From Echinococcus granulosus (taxonomy: Eukaryota; Platyhelminthes; Cestoda; Cyclophyllidea; Taeniidae), in contig NW_020170424.1 of NCBI RefSeq assembly GCF_000524195.1, forward strand, positions 410,644-474,643: a stretch of DNA of 64,000 bases. The letters are read 5' to 3'. The notes beneath the pieces were generated by a model. It had not been told where the DNA came from. It searched no databases and saw only the letters and a program-made list of their open reading frames with translations. The position numbers and the translations under genes were made by a program. Of the stretch, positions 34,241 through 47,700 are shown in pieces. Numbering within the stretch: position 1 is the first letter of the stretch; each line of letters starts with the position of its first letter.

Positions 34241-34300
34241 GGACGTTTGGCCGAGTTGCCACTCTGGCCGTATCGGGGCATCCCAGGCTCGGTCCCAGCC
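34241..34300 (+). repeat. Possible tRNA-like (Pol III) SINE remnant
   Basis: TGGCCGAGTTGC at 34248-34259 fits the Pol III A box. GGCTCGGTCCC at 34286-34296 is a near B box at tRNA-like spacing. I could not fold a proper acceptor stem, so a tRNA-derived SINE fragment is likelier than a working tRNA gene. Confidence 0.3.
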
Positions 34301-37300
34301 CAGACAGAAATCGCCAATGAAGGTGAGGGTCGGGAGTGGTAGCGTGGCAACAAAACTTCTTGTAAAACCGACCCTTAAGTTCTTTTATGCGTCCATTCGC
34401 ATGGCTCCTATCAGCACTGATTGGTGAACACTTTACAATGCTGTTTTCTTTTGATTTTTTGACAAGGGCTTATCACCTGTCCCTTGGGTTGCCTTTAGGA
34501 GGGATGAAACAGCATCCAGTCAGCCGGTAATTGGCAAGCAGACATGTTGGGTTCCTTTATGATAACTTTCTTGGCTTCTTTTCAAAAAACCCCCTTTTTA
34601 TACAGAAAAGGTCGATTCATTGTACGAAATAGTTTTTTGCATCTCCTTTGCCACATTACGTGGATGTGTAGCGCCCCGAGAATTCCCTGCGGAGGAAAGA
34701 AGACAAAACACTTGGATAGCATATGTATCAGCTACGTACACAAAAAAAACTGGGGAGGTGTAGTGACGGAGCCCCTAAGTGGTCCATTACTGAGACTGAA
34801 AGGTAGACAAGCAGGCTACTACGGTTGTACCCACCTGTGCCGTGTGATGTCTTCTGTTCAACACTATGGCTGTCCTTGAAGTCTGAAGGTAGGCTTTTCA
34901 TCCTTCGGTTCTGAGCACTGAGAAACGTCTAGGTAAATTGTCCCAAAGGGGAAGGAAAAGGCACTTAATCACAGGCCTGGTATTGTGGAGCGGGGCATGT
35001 GTGTTCAAAGCACAGATCCATCTCCGTTGGGATGGGATGAGTTTTCCACTTGTGGTCGTTCCTCCATAACCTGAAGAACTCTTAAATTCTTATGCTGGTG
35101 TGATGAATATTTAACCACCCCCAATTTTCAGGTGGCTACATCGAAGAGAAATAAAGAACTCTGGAAGAGATCCACGAAAATTGGAGAATAGAGACTTGAG
35201 AATTCACAAAAAGGCGGCTTGTGAAAGAGAAATTTGGAAAATAGTTGTAAACCGTTGCGTTGGCGGTGATCATTTACAAACGTGAAATCAGGTGGTAGGA
35301 CGAGATGACGAGACACGCGGATAGCCTCGTCAGTTAGATTGAAACATCCTTGGACGGCCTGTCTAACTTAACCACTGATGCCGAAACCGTGGCAAGCTAT
35401 AATGCGAAACGGAACCTGGAGATTGGGACGGAAACCACCACGGCCGAAATTACGCTTAAATTAACGGCCCCATTTTATCCGTTTGCAACTCATCACCACA
35501 TTGTCCACATGAAGTATTCTCTACGAGGTGATGCGTCCGGACTCGGTTTTTACACCCACGTTGACAGGAACCTCTACCAGACAGCACGTACACACCACAA
35601 CTCATGAGTGAGGGTCCCCGAGTGATGCAGCTGTCCATGCGTTGTTGCCATTACAGTGGCAGCAGACCTTTTTGTGCCTGTCATTTCGAAAGCCAACCTC
35701 GGCTGAGACGTGACTTGCACCGACAAGTTTCTTTCCGCCCACCTTGCTACAACGACGGCGGCGAAAGTTGGCATAGCTATAATGCCATTTATGCATGCAA
35801 AAGTGCAGCTCTTCCATACCACCGTAAAATCACCTCGCCAACCCACCATTGCCATGACTTTCAGAGGCAGACGAATTGGTGCCTTGGTAATGACCAAAGA
35901 AAATGCGATATTACGCAATTGCCTAAGAGGGTCGCATCTTATGCCGTCATCCTAGTTAAATAGATTCCAGTTTAACAGTCCAGTATCAGAAGAGATAGCA
36001 AAGTGGCGAGATGCAAATTGCCATTACAGAAAATTAAACCCTTTTCTATAATGGATGAGAAGGTGACAAAGTGTTATCACACTTAAAGGTGAAAAACAGT
36101 CATATTTTCCAATGTATAAAATGAATGGTACAGTGTCTTTGTCTCCAAAAATTAGACAAAAGTCACCTTTTTGTGATCCATTCAACAGGGATGTCGTTGT
36201 ATCAGGGGAGCATCAGGGGCATCAAAGACGACGCAAGTAATCTGTTCCACCCTGATATAACAGTATCGGGTGTCCCAATTTGGCCAAAATGTCTTTTGCC
36301 TTGTTCTCTCCACTTGGTGTATAATTCAGGTTTTGATAATTGATGCGTTAGAACAGGGTGGAAAAGGATATTGGTGGATCCTTACAACACAAGGAGCACT
36401 GACCTCTTACAATTGGAAATGACCTCATTCTTGAAATAGAAGTGCCGAAATGTGGGATAAATTTTATTCGTTCTTCTTTTTGTGATAAATCAAAGTGTCG
36501 ACAAATGCAACCACAATCCATAGTGCCCTTGAATTTGGCCAAAAACACCAAAAGATGTGATTTGTAGCTTTCATTTGAATTAATTACTCGGATAATCTAG
36601 TCAAAGGGGAGAAATTTGTCTTCCATACGCTTGACGACGATTCACAGAGCAGGTCCACATATTAGTCCAAAAAGGTCAACTTTTTGCTAATTGGTTTGTT
36701 CATTGATTTGAGGTGCGGAGATCGCTGATTGGTGGTAGACGCCGAACCTTTCAGGAAGCTATTTATTGTTAGAATGCATACATCTGTAATACTTTTCTCA
36801 TCTGGCTACCTCTTTGGTTTGGTTTCGCGGACACTTAAAACTCTGTGATTTTACTTCCACTGGGCGGCACGGCCTTTGGGCTATACCAGGATCCTCTCAG
36901 TCCTTCTGTACATCGGCAATGCATTCTCTACCCCATCATTATAGCATCTTTCGTCCTCAGGAAAGCCTAAGGGTGCTACAATACCTCTAATTACTTGGTG
37001 GTTTTGAAAGAACTCAAGAGAGTGGTTACTGCCACGCAATTGAGGGCCCGAGTAGTAAATCAAGTTGCACAACTGAAAGAAATCATCCCACTTATTAGAC
37101 AATTTATTTTCTGCTACTGCTTCTTTAAATTCCAAATACCAAATGAGTAAGAGACAGATTTGACGCTAGGAAGCACGTCTTAAACCAATGAATTATGGTT
37201 AGAGAGAAATTGGTATTGAACCGAACTACAACATCATTGTTGGCTGCAAAGAAAGTCTGGCAAATGGCCGATTAATTGGTCAATCAGTTTGAATCGGATT

Positions 37301-37324
37301 ACATGCAGTATTCAAGACGTCGCC

Positions 37325-37585
37325 TCTTCTCAGGATTTGAGGGACAAACGTATTGGAGGTATCAACAACTCCTAAAAAAATAGTCCCATTATAAAGTCCC
37401 CGATAGTCGCTTTTTGAAATCCAATCCCTCAGACTTTCTAGAGCCTTCCTCCATTTGATCCACTTTGAGTTCGTTTCGTCGTCTACTGGGACATGGAGGC
37501 GAACGCCATATATATATATACATGAAGCAAGGTCAAGGTCAACTAAATTGATATAAATATATGAGAATGGTGACAATCCTAGAGC
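37325..37585 (-). mobile_element. Decayed BEL/Pao-type retrotransposon fragment
   Basis: The minus-strand frame reads LGLSPF, then about 25 residues later RLHVPVDDE, followed by W.KWRKALESL and, after a short gap, FLGVVDTSNTFVPQIL. This order resembles the Pao peptidase/RNase H-linker part of BEL/Pao polyproteins: a G-L-x-x-P-F motif, W-D-x-x-P, W-x-x-W-x-x-x-L-x-x-L and F-x-D-A-S. Flanking minus-strand frames at 36881-37135 and 37688-37933 may be more of the element, but I cannot identify reverse transcriptase or integrase motifs. No LTRs were seen. Confidence 0.4.
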
Positions 37586-39083
37586 CTTAATAGTCCAGCC
37601 AGCAGGCACGTATCCACACGCCATAATCCCAGTTTATTCAGCTTGTCAAAGCTCAAGATCACGTCTTTCCAAGGTCTCAGCTCTTGATTACTCTGGTTTG
37701 GAGGTCAGTAGCTCATAACGCTTAAATGTTGGAATATAGCGTGGAAAGAAGCAAGACAGATGCGAGAAGGCATAGCAGATGTACCGAAAAGATCGCATCA
37801 ACGGACTGACAGATATCCAGATTATCAGTTCTGTGCGAATAAACCGACGATCCAATGTATACGAGGGTGCAATGAAAGGTGAAGGTTTAATTCCTCTCCG
37901 TAGGCTGCGGGAGGCATCGAAATCGGTCTGCAAAGTGAAGTCGGTTCAGCTCCAACCACCACTTTTCATGTTACCAACATAAAGGGGCACCAGTAGGAGG
38001 CGGCAATTCTGTCCTCTCACGCCTCGATGGCCGGCGCACGTTGTTTTGTGGGCCATTCCACCCAGATGACCGTTAATCAAGATGGCAGGCAACAATGGTA
38101 GTATGTGTGTGCGTTATGCAGTTCCTTCTAAATGTCGCAAAGAGGACCGCTGATGATTTCCGCTTACAGCAAACATTTCGGTGGAGGAAAGCTTGTCCCA
38201 TCGAACACCCACCTGGACTCCAACTCGATGCCTTAATAAGCTCTCTTGAGAGGATACAAGGAAAGAGTTGGCCTAGCAGCAGCAAGCACTACACCTTCGT
38301 AAGTTCGGAAAGTTGGGTGCCGGAACCGCTTTCCGCCATCGACCAATGCAGAAGGGTTTTCCAAATCACCGAGTCAATCCACACAGCAAAAGCCAGATAC
38401 CTGATTCTTTACCTCGTAGTCAGGACAAAGAATAAAGCGCTGGTGAAATGAGGATCTTCCACCTCCAGCGCGAGGGCAAAGCCTGCAAACTATCTTCTGG
38501 AGGTCCAACCACACCAACAAATCTCCTCTGATTAAAGCTGATTCACAAACGATGGGGAAGTGCTACCAAAAGTACTAAGTAGATATAGTTCGCATTAGCT
38601 ACGGAATGAGTGGAGAATGTTCATTCCACGGAATCGGCTTCCATTCACTTGTAAACTCACAAGTCCCGGCGTGACTTGAACACGTTTTGGAGAGACCGCC
38701 ACCTTCTTTACAAGATCGACTTGCATAAAATGGGATATAATGTAAAGAATATCAGCAAGATACACAATAAAGCAGCACCTCTTACCAAAAAAGTGGGGTG
38801 GATAGATAGCCTATGGATTGCATATCAAGACTCTTGATGGCAAGCAATCCCATTCTAGGAATTTGAGAAACCAACAGGGATATTGCTTCCTATGCACCAT
38901 TAAAAAGTTACGCATTTACGACAGATAGCAGTCTACTTGACTGTTACATAAGCAGGTAGGTGATAAATGGGCAGCAGCCTCATGTTCATCTGTTAAGCAT
39001 ATATAATAAACTATTGGGAGAGGGTTTAAAAGTTAATGAAAGAAGTAGTCCCCGAGAAATCTGTATCAACTGTGCTCCACTTT
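37586..39083. other. Spacer 3' of the carbonic anhydrase gene
   Basis: A 118-codon plus-strand frame at 38095-38451 has no recognisable content. Nothing else coding can be supported. The right end would hold the carbonic anhydrase 3' UTR. Confidence 0.4.
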
Positions 39084-41743
39084 TTAAATGAGAAGTGGAA
39101 CTAGGAGGAGGAGGAGGAGGATAAGGGAGGAAGCGATCATTCGAGGTGTGGCATTCCAAGAGCGGAAAATCACACGAGAAACTACAACGTTGGCCGGATT
39201 GACCGACTTCAGTTTTCTGTAGTTATTCGCCATTTTAACCTCCTTTTCCTCACTGGCGAATTGCAGAAATCGCATTGCCTCAAGCTAAAATAAACAGAAC
39301 AAAAAATTTTTTTGCAGAAAGGTTTTGACTACTACGGGTGATTGGTGTTAACGCGTATATCCCGTAGTCCCGGTTTAACTTGAATATCGGTTTAGCTACA
39401 TACCAATTAGTCATTTGCACCATCGCTTACCTGTCGAGGGCTAACTGGCACTGGGGTTCCAATCACTGTCCAGTAGACATTTTCCGTGCAAGGAGGGGTG
39501 GTCAGCGAGCCCTCATATCGAAAGTAGCGTGTATTGGCGTCACCAATATCTAATAGCGCATTCACCGGGAAAGGAGGGAGGTTAGCTTTATGATTGGGGC
39601 GCTCGACCTCCGTCACCTTCTGCAAAAAGGCACCCATATTATAGAGTAAGGTTTTTTCGCGTGGAATATTTTGGTCCTCCAGAAACACAAGACCTAACAC
39701 GGCTAATCCGTTCACCCCTTTAGAGGCCTCCGAGAAGTTTGCGTATAACGTTCGGTCATACGACACGATGTGCATCTGAGAAAAAAAAACAAGTTGATGA
39801 TTAAGTTTTTGAAATGAAAGCGAGTGCTACCGTTATAAACTGTACTTAGAGTTAATTTTCTTCCACAATTTATAGATGACCCATCTGTGAACTACTTATA
39901 AACCAAGTGCATTTGTAAGTAGTATGGATTGACGTCACCTCAAGGGGGAAGAATTTGCCATCAATGCTATGCTCCGAGCCAACAGAGCTTTTATTACCCC
40001 AGTGAAAGTGAAACTGGGTGATGCAGAACTTCATATCCCGCGTATCTTGGAGGTTCAAGAAGTAGTGACACGAGTCGATGTTGACAACAACTGGAAGTAG
40101 AAAGAGGAGGAGATTTGGTTAGTTAAATCGACACGTACACACCAATAGATGGTCTATAAATACTTGAAGGGGCCTTTTTCGGTTGCTGGTGATTTGACAT
40201 CCACATTGACGACATGGAGCCATTTCTACCAGCCTCCTAAGACTGTCGAACTTGGGTAGTCAGTTACCTTCCAGATTGACACGGCCTACATAGGCAGCTG
40301 TGCGGTGCGGTGTACTGAACACCTCTTAAACTTTTGTTCTCTGATGCTCCAAAGAAAACTTACAACACAGTAAAGTGGTAAGTAAATGCAGAAGAAAATT
40401 TTCCGCTGCAGATGACCCAATGTGTAGAGACTTACATACTGAAATAGTGCGAGACCGAAATTTCCAGCGTCTACTCAATTCACAAAGAAATGATGAGCCC
40501 AAGCCTCCTTATTTAGCAAGAGCCTGGGAAAATCTTACATGGGTGGGGATCCCTCCCCAAACAAAAGGTGGAAAGAGGTGGTGAAGGAGAAGCACAGCCT
40601 CAAGAGTTCACTTCGCCTTGCTGTGTGATTTAATAAGTGACTTTGCTCTTGACTACACAATTCCCACGCAATGCGAATTCGGCATGAAGTGTGCTTGTTG
40701 TAGAATATCCTTCAACTTTAAGGCATACCAAACCAATTAATCTCAGCGGCGTCTGTAAACTCTTTGAAATCCGCCTCGTTATGATGGAATACCATCTGAC
40801 AAAATTTCCTCACGTCACTCAAAGAGGGTTGTGTTGAGGAGTCAGGAAGAAAAATCCGTGAAAGTGTTGCAGATGGACTACTCAGAAGTGGAAAAAAAAA
40901 GATTGTGGAGTGGTCGTGTAGTAGACGATTACACAGGACTTCTTCTTAAATATGGGAAGTGAAAGATCTACTTTAAGGTTTGTCTCCTGTGCAACGTCAT
41001 CTGGGGACAGACTTACGCGTGTGGCCGTTGTTACTCATAACGAAGGTTTCATCGACACCAAAGGTGCCGTTTTGGTAGACACCGATAGGCTTCAAATGAG
41101 GATCGTAGATGGAATCCGCGTAGGAGAGAGGGATTGGCGACTGTTTCGATCCTTTGCACATCTTGCTAGCTACCTCGCCCCACTTCTCCTCCGAAGAGTT
41201 TTCGTTTGTGTAGGACCAGTGGCCTTAAAAATTGTTAGTAAGAAAGTAAAAGAATTTGTTCTTTATCCAAATTGAATAGATTTCGGCTTTGACACAGGGT
41301 GAATGTTTACTATCTACTTTTGTTTTCTCACTGACTTAATGCTCTGACGTTCTGTTTATGTCACCTCTGTTAGCTGTTATCCGGTCCCACAAAAAGTACT
41401 ATCGGACTCCTCCATTTTTTGACGCATTTGGGAGGAAGTGGGGGTCTTATTTAACTCTTACTTTACCATGTATTACTTAAAAATGCCTAAAGTTGAATGA
41501 CCCAAATTATTCGCTTTGATGGTTAGTTACACCCGACACCTTGTAGGCCATCTTGCTCTACTAACTCATTTCACTTCTTATCTAAAATATTTTGAACTTT
41601 TTTGGCATTAATATAAAAATGCCAACCTATCTGAGTGTTTTTATGCAATTTAGTTTTTTAAGGGGGTAGAAAGGAAACCCAATCTCACTAGCTGAAGAGA
41701 AGGAGAGAAGGAAGAGGAGAGTAAGGCCCAGTAGCGTGCCCAT
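39084..41743 (-). CDS. Secreted, probably GPI-anchored alpha carbonic anhydrase, complete
   Basis: Exons on the minus strand: 41689-41743, 41017-41223, 39939-40090, 39431-39775, 39084-39284. All are GT-AG with matching phases, giving 319 residues. The enzyme interconverts CO2 and bicarbonate. A signal peptide (MGTLLGLTLLFLLSFSSA) is followed by the alpha-CA fold: QSPI (46-49), NNGH with the proton-shuttle His at 86, the zinc ligands His115 and His117 in QFHFHWG and His140 in MHIV, SEH at 126-128, and SLTTPP with the gatekeeper Thr230. Cys41 and Cys234 are placed to form the disulphide of secreted CAs. N27 and N70 are in glycosylation sequons. The C-terminus ends in a Leu-rich hydrophobic tail, encoded by a CTC repeat, as in a GPI signal or a single membrane span. 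Flatworm surface (tegumental) GPI-linked CAs are known. The subtype is not resolved. Confidence 0.95.
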
Positions 41744-44700
41744 TCTATAAATTTATTTATCCATCCTAAAACAGAAAAAAAGTGCAATTAGCTTTTTTCC
41801 AAAAAAAAAAACAAGTAAAAAGGAGAACATCCGTAAATGTGAATTTCCGGTGTCCCGCTAGAGATGCTGTCACTTTGCCACCGCTTTAAACGTATCGTAC
41901 TGGCTGGGGGACAGGGAAAGGAGGAATGTGTAAAATTTAATCAAGTACAAAACATAGTAAGGACGCATATAAGAGTAATAAAGGATTTGGGAAGATAATT
42001 TTTTTGCGAAACCATCTTTGAGAAGGTCATAAGAGGGGCATTTTTCGAAAAAAGATAGAAAGGTATTATTCGTAACTCCGTCGATTTGTATTTTATAACA
42101 CTTTTCCCCATCCCTTCTTTTTGGTTAAATTTGTACTATTTTCTAATAAAAAGGGCGATTTTAGGGTTCTTCTAACAAATATCGACTTGTTCTATTAATT
42201 GAAAGTGCCATCCGAAGGTCATAAAACTGACCGAAGTATACATGCCCACTTATGATTCGATTTGGAAATACCCTATTAACACTGGATTCCACTTCTACAG
42301 AGATTCTAAATAAAAAAAATCGGAAGATCTTTGAGGAGAAGGTTTTTTGCCAGTGGGAGACCGGAGAGGCCCGAAGCAATCAGTGGCAACAATCGTGACA
42401 CTCAATGCCAATATGTGATACCAGTGGTTGACAAGAAACGCCAAGGAAAAATAGACCTGGTCCCACTTTAAGTACCCTCTTCAACCGATGGCGAGCCCAA
42501 AAGGATTCATTCCGTCATGGAGGTATAGAGCGCTCTTCGCCAAGATGTAAGGGCACCGTTCCACTCAAACACTATTGTGCTCATTTTCTTTTTCATGTAG
42601 GTGTTGACACTTAAATTTTTACACTTGACTGCTTGAGGACTAAACTTTGAAAGATTAATGTAAGGTGCGTAAGACAGGTGCACTTCGACATCGTTTATCA
42701 ACCAAGATGAAAAGCTATTGAAGGCAAATCAGAGGACACAAAACAATTGTGGAGAGTACAGAAAATAAGGAAAGAAAAGAAATCAGCGTAGTAACCTCGA
42801 AGTTACCCGGCTTTATAAGAGAGCTTGAAGGGAGCCCAACCTCTCCTTGTCATCAACTCTCAAGTGGGAATTACGCCTTAGGCACCAACACTTCCCGATT
42901 ACTTTGGTAGGGTGACAGTTCCTATGGCGAGAGACAAAGAATTTGGTGGACCAATCTTGCAGACTGACATACGTCATTAGGATGTCGCAAGTCGACTCAC
43001 GCCTGCCAATTGGCTCATCTGGAGGACTAAGTGCTCGACAAACATAAACTCCGTGGACCTTGCCCCACCACATACAGCCTAAAAATTAACTCATTGGTTT
43101 TACGTCAAGATATTCCACCCTGCCTAAAAATAATTTGTTAAGTTATTATTTTTATCGCATTAAAGAACTTTTGTTAATTCACAATTTCACTTGGCTAATT
43201 TAGGTCAATTGTCAAAGACAGGCTGGCAATTTTTCGTGGAATTTTTTATCCGCCTAATTTGATCAGAGCATGAGGTTTGTGGTGAGATCATCAAGGCCAA
43301 AAGTGCACGGTCAAGAACAGTTAATGATCAGCCTAAAGTGTGGGGGCGATAAAGAAATTCTTTCCATCCAACATTCTTCCACATCTGCCCTATCAGCAGT
43401 GAATACTGTCTCGTCGCTAAATTGTGACCATTTATAAACGAAGAAAAAAGGTAAAGGCAAGGTATGGATGGGTTGGGTAAAGGCGACAAGCAGTAGCGCT
43501 GGTCAAAAAAAAGCATCTTGTGGGGTTAAAGCCTTCTGAATGACGCCAACTTTGTGGGCTTTACCATAGTTATCAGAGAAAGACTTGAAAGAGCGTGGAA
43601 TAGGCAATGAGTGAGGTAATCACCATTTTTTGAACTGCTTAAAGCTAAAATTGTCAAGCCGTATGCCACCTCGGAGGATGCAAATTGACTGCACAGGCTT
43701 GACACCTGAAATCCCGTTTTTTGTCTTCACGTCAGCTTGCTTCTACAAAAGCCTATTTTTGTGCATAGAGGTAGGAAATAAAAAGTGAGAGGACCGTGGA
43801 CCAGAAAAGCCATTACGCACGTAAGAAGCATTAAAAAGAACCCGATGCTCCACAGAACCATAAATCAGGTGCAGAGATGGAAATGCTGTTCTGGCAATGC
43901 ATTAGTGCCATAGGATTTCTAAAGGTAGCTGTAAGGGAAATTTGCAGTACAGTGACACATGAACAATTATGAAGAGTTCGGTAGAAGCAAAAATGCGCTT
44001 AACAAATCTGTCTAGTTTAAAGTACCTTCTACCAACGGAGAGATAGAGGCGTTTTCTATCAAGTTATTTGTAGCGGGATAATAAATGCAGCATCGCACCC
44101 AAAAAAGAAAGCCCAATATTGACAACTTAAGATCCGTGTAAGCCTTGTGCACAAAAAAGACCTTTAATTGCCTGACAGTATAAAAATTAATGAAGGAAAT
44201 CATAGGTAAAAACTCAATCCCGAGTTCCTTACAAAGAAGAATGGGAAAAAATGGTATTTGATTTCATACCTAACCAGTTGTGAGTACAAAAAGAGGCAAC
44301 AAAGAGCTGTGCAAATGGGGTGTAAGTGACACTTACGCAAGATAACACTTAAATTACTAAAGAGTCCCCACCCAACACAGTCTGCATATTTAACGTCGCG
44401 GGCGTTGCACCGTGATTGGCCCATTTCTACACCTACATCGCCTGCCTCGGATTGGCTGACAGGCGTGACCGCTCAGACAGACAAGTGGGTGTCAGCTTCA
44501 GCTCTATTCAATTTGTTCCACTTTATACTACCACTGTCAATGAAAATGTGGCTGCGGCATACAACGAATTTGAGAACCGTTAAAATAATCATTAACATCA
44601 TCATCCCACCACTAAACCCCTTCCACTTCTAGCTTACCTCCCACTTTTCATCCAAGATGCCTTCTACATCGTGGAAGGAGCAACAGATAGTAGTACTCTT

Positions 44701-47700
44701 AACACCGCTTTTTTCCCGACTCACGACCACAATTTGAACATGGTAATTAAATTACTCCCACCTTGGTGACTCTCGGCACAATTTGCCACGCAAAGCTCCT
44801 AAAAGTCCTCTGTCGATGGCACTGGAGCGCAGGGCCTACCAACTTCACAATACTCGCTTTATCATCGCGCCAGCAAATTGGTTATAAGAAGCAATGGATT
44901 GTATTCTTACGAGTGTGGGTGCCCTGATGTTTTATAACTTGTAAAAGCGAAGACAAATTGAGCTTTAAACAGGGGCTAAATCATGCATAAGAAGGTGCAA
45001 TGCGGACCCGTCAAAGTACTGCAATGACTTTTTTGCTTTAACAGGAATGGCAGGTTTGATACGAGAGTCGTACGTCAATGGAATGCATAATTTAGCAGAT
45101 GAGGGTGGCTCGGTGGAACTAATTTGTGCTGCTGCAGCGATAAATTGTATGGAAAATGTTCGTAGCCACGAGCAAAATCAAATCTGTTTTGTAGATTTTA
45201 AGCAGTAGCAGCAGCAGTTGAGGCGACCAAGTTAGTGGCCAAATTGGCTTCGAGGTCTTCAAATTATCGGGCTATTAGTGGACGGACTTGGGGCGAATTT
45301 GGTCGATGAATTGGGAAGTCACTCTTCACATTACAAATGCAACCACTGCTTTTCGTATTCCGTCTCCTTCCAACAGTAAAGAGGTAATCGTTGCCCCAAC
45401 CACGACGCACTTCGTCCACGCTGCATGCCAAAGTGCACCTTTCGGAACCTTCAAGAAAGGGTTGATGGGAGTGTCCACCACAATGGACAGTGGTGGTGGC
45501 AAGGGTATTTCAATTCGTCTACCTATTTTTTGAGGTCGATGCCCATTCAAGTAGGCGGAATGCTCAAATGTTGAGGTAGTCCTCTCTGTACTGGTCAATC
45601 AAAGAACTGGGAAACTCCTGGATAGGATATCCACAATCGTTCGACTGGTCGTGCTCACTGGAACGCAGAGATTCAGACTGCTGAAAGACAGTTATAATTG
45701 AACAGGTTAGAACGTCCTCTCACCCTATCTCAGACGAACCATAGAACAAATACTGCCCATTGTAAAATTCAAGCGTAAAAGTGCCAAATTATGGGATTTT
45801 GGCTACCGGAGAAGCTCCAGGAAAGAGAAAAATTCTCACCGGAAACAACTTAGGCACCTGCTATCTAAGAAGCATTTGCTGTACTCCTAGAAGACTAGCG
45901 TATTACAGAGGGTTGGAAGTAATGAAGGAAGGCCTGGTGTCATGGCTCCAAAGCCTCCTGCTATTGGTCTACGGAAGAGGTCCTTCCACAAATGCACATC
46001 TGCTTGATTGGACGTGTGGGGAAGAGGTTGGATTTACCTCATCACGAAGAAGGTGATGCATGCACTACACCTTGTAGGAAGAAAGGACATCGTCACCTGG
46101 AACCACGGAGTTGGCCTTTCTATCCCAAAACGAGGAATTCCAGTTAGCATATCTCAGTACGAGAGAGATTGATTTGAGGAAGAGTACTACATGTGAATGT
46201 GGTGAGGAGGAGTTCGCTTACCGTGGTTGATGGTGTAGACTGCTCGCAAGCTACCGCTATGCTGTTGTGGGCAAAAAACCTTCCTACCAACAGTCGAGCA
46301 TGTCCACCTCTCCAGCCGGTAGGCAAAGAAACGAACCCTCCAAATTATTTTACCCACCTTCCTTTCGAGTCGTTTAAAATGATGTCAGCATGAAGATGAG
46401 AAGGTTGGATGTCAAAGGTTACCTGTATATGCGGATGGAAGCCTCGCCAACCAATGTGTTCCATCCTCGAAAGGCGATCCAACCCTTCATCTTGGGATGA
46501 TTAGAGTGGAGGTTGGTTCAACTATTCACTAGGCAAGCATTATCTTAGGAGAATGGAAGACAAACACGTGTGGGGGAGAAGTATTCTGGCACCTGACATG
46601 GAGAAACCCCTCCACTTGACATACGCGACCGAGAGGCAACGCCGATCAGCCACGCGGCACGCCATTTTCGTATAACCGATCTCGCTAAACGCAAGCTTAC
46701 CATGAATCTGACAAAGGTGACTGAGGGAAGGACAATTGTTCAGCCTTAGTACCTTCAACACTAGTAGGGTATGACCGATTACCTTTGACTCACAGAATAG
46801 CTTGAAGTGTTTACAAAAGGCCAAGTCACGTAGGCGATAAAGGTGTCACAACATGCCACTACAGTCAGTCATGTTGTCGCTTTCGTGGTTGAATCCCACT
46901 TTGAAAGAAAAGTACGGATAACAGCCGTGTGTCCCTCTCTTCACCACTGATCATTGTATCTATACCCTTAATAGTTACAACCTGTCAATTTGTCATTGCT
47001 CCTGACTGAGGGCAACTACTGTCAAACACTGCAAACACTGAAACTCATTTCAACAACGCTTTGTTGGCAGCAAAAGGCAGGAGCTATTAAGCTCCTTGTG
47101 GAGGGCTGATGTCACTGGCTAGAAGTCTACACCTCCACATGCCATTTTAAATGTAGGAGGATTAAGCATCCACCACTCAAGACAATTGTTTCCAGATGGA
47201 AAGCGTAAATTCCCTCTTGCAATAGCGAACTAGACGGTTTGTCTATTTTATCACAAGAAAATGCAAAGAGTCTCGAGATTAGAATCCCATTTAGTCTGAG
47301 TTGCGACTGGGCAAGTATTTTATGCCCTGAAATATCCTTCCCACATAAAATCCCATTAATGCGTATGCGACAAATGGGCCCGTTCTACTGATGGTGGTGT
47401 CAAATGCCTAAGATGGCAGTCATTCCACTTGGCAATGAGAGATGCCTTGTAAAAAGGTCACTCAGCTATCCCACTCACCGATCGCAAGGATAGGTGAGAC
47501 GGTTTTTAACTCACATGCATGACCTGCCTGTCTGTGTGGCTGTCTATCTGGTACCGACCGATTAGGTAACTCACAAAGTAATTCCATGAAACAGCATCAT
47601 CATCATCATTTGAGTACCTGTGCATCATGTGCAGTGGTAAAATTTTTCATCCCACCCAGTGTCACACTTACATGCACTCACTTTTCCATCAGCAACCACA

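Larger units (their letters stand above)
29928..37324. other. Gene-poor interval
   Basis: I found no exon chain or protein family here on either strand. The longest frame is 139 codons on the minus strand at 30257-30676, Ser/Pro-rich and unlike anything I know. At 35350-35963 several frames on both strands stay open, without recognisable content. A tetranucleotide tract and a possible SINE remnant are listed separately. The interval is probably decayed mobile-element and spacer DNA. Confidence 0.45.

Noticed and set aside
35350..35963. Several overlapping frames on both strands
   Set aside because: All frames are open at once, which reflects few stop-forming words rather than a gene; no family resemblance.
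38095..38451. 118-codon plus-strand frame
   Set aside because: No domain, no partner exons and no promoter signal; not supportable as a gene.
45288..45598. Antisense pair of open frames
   Set aside because: Weak word similarity to 35.7 kb was noticed but is not ordered enough to call a repeat or gene.
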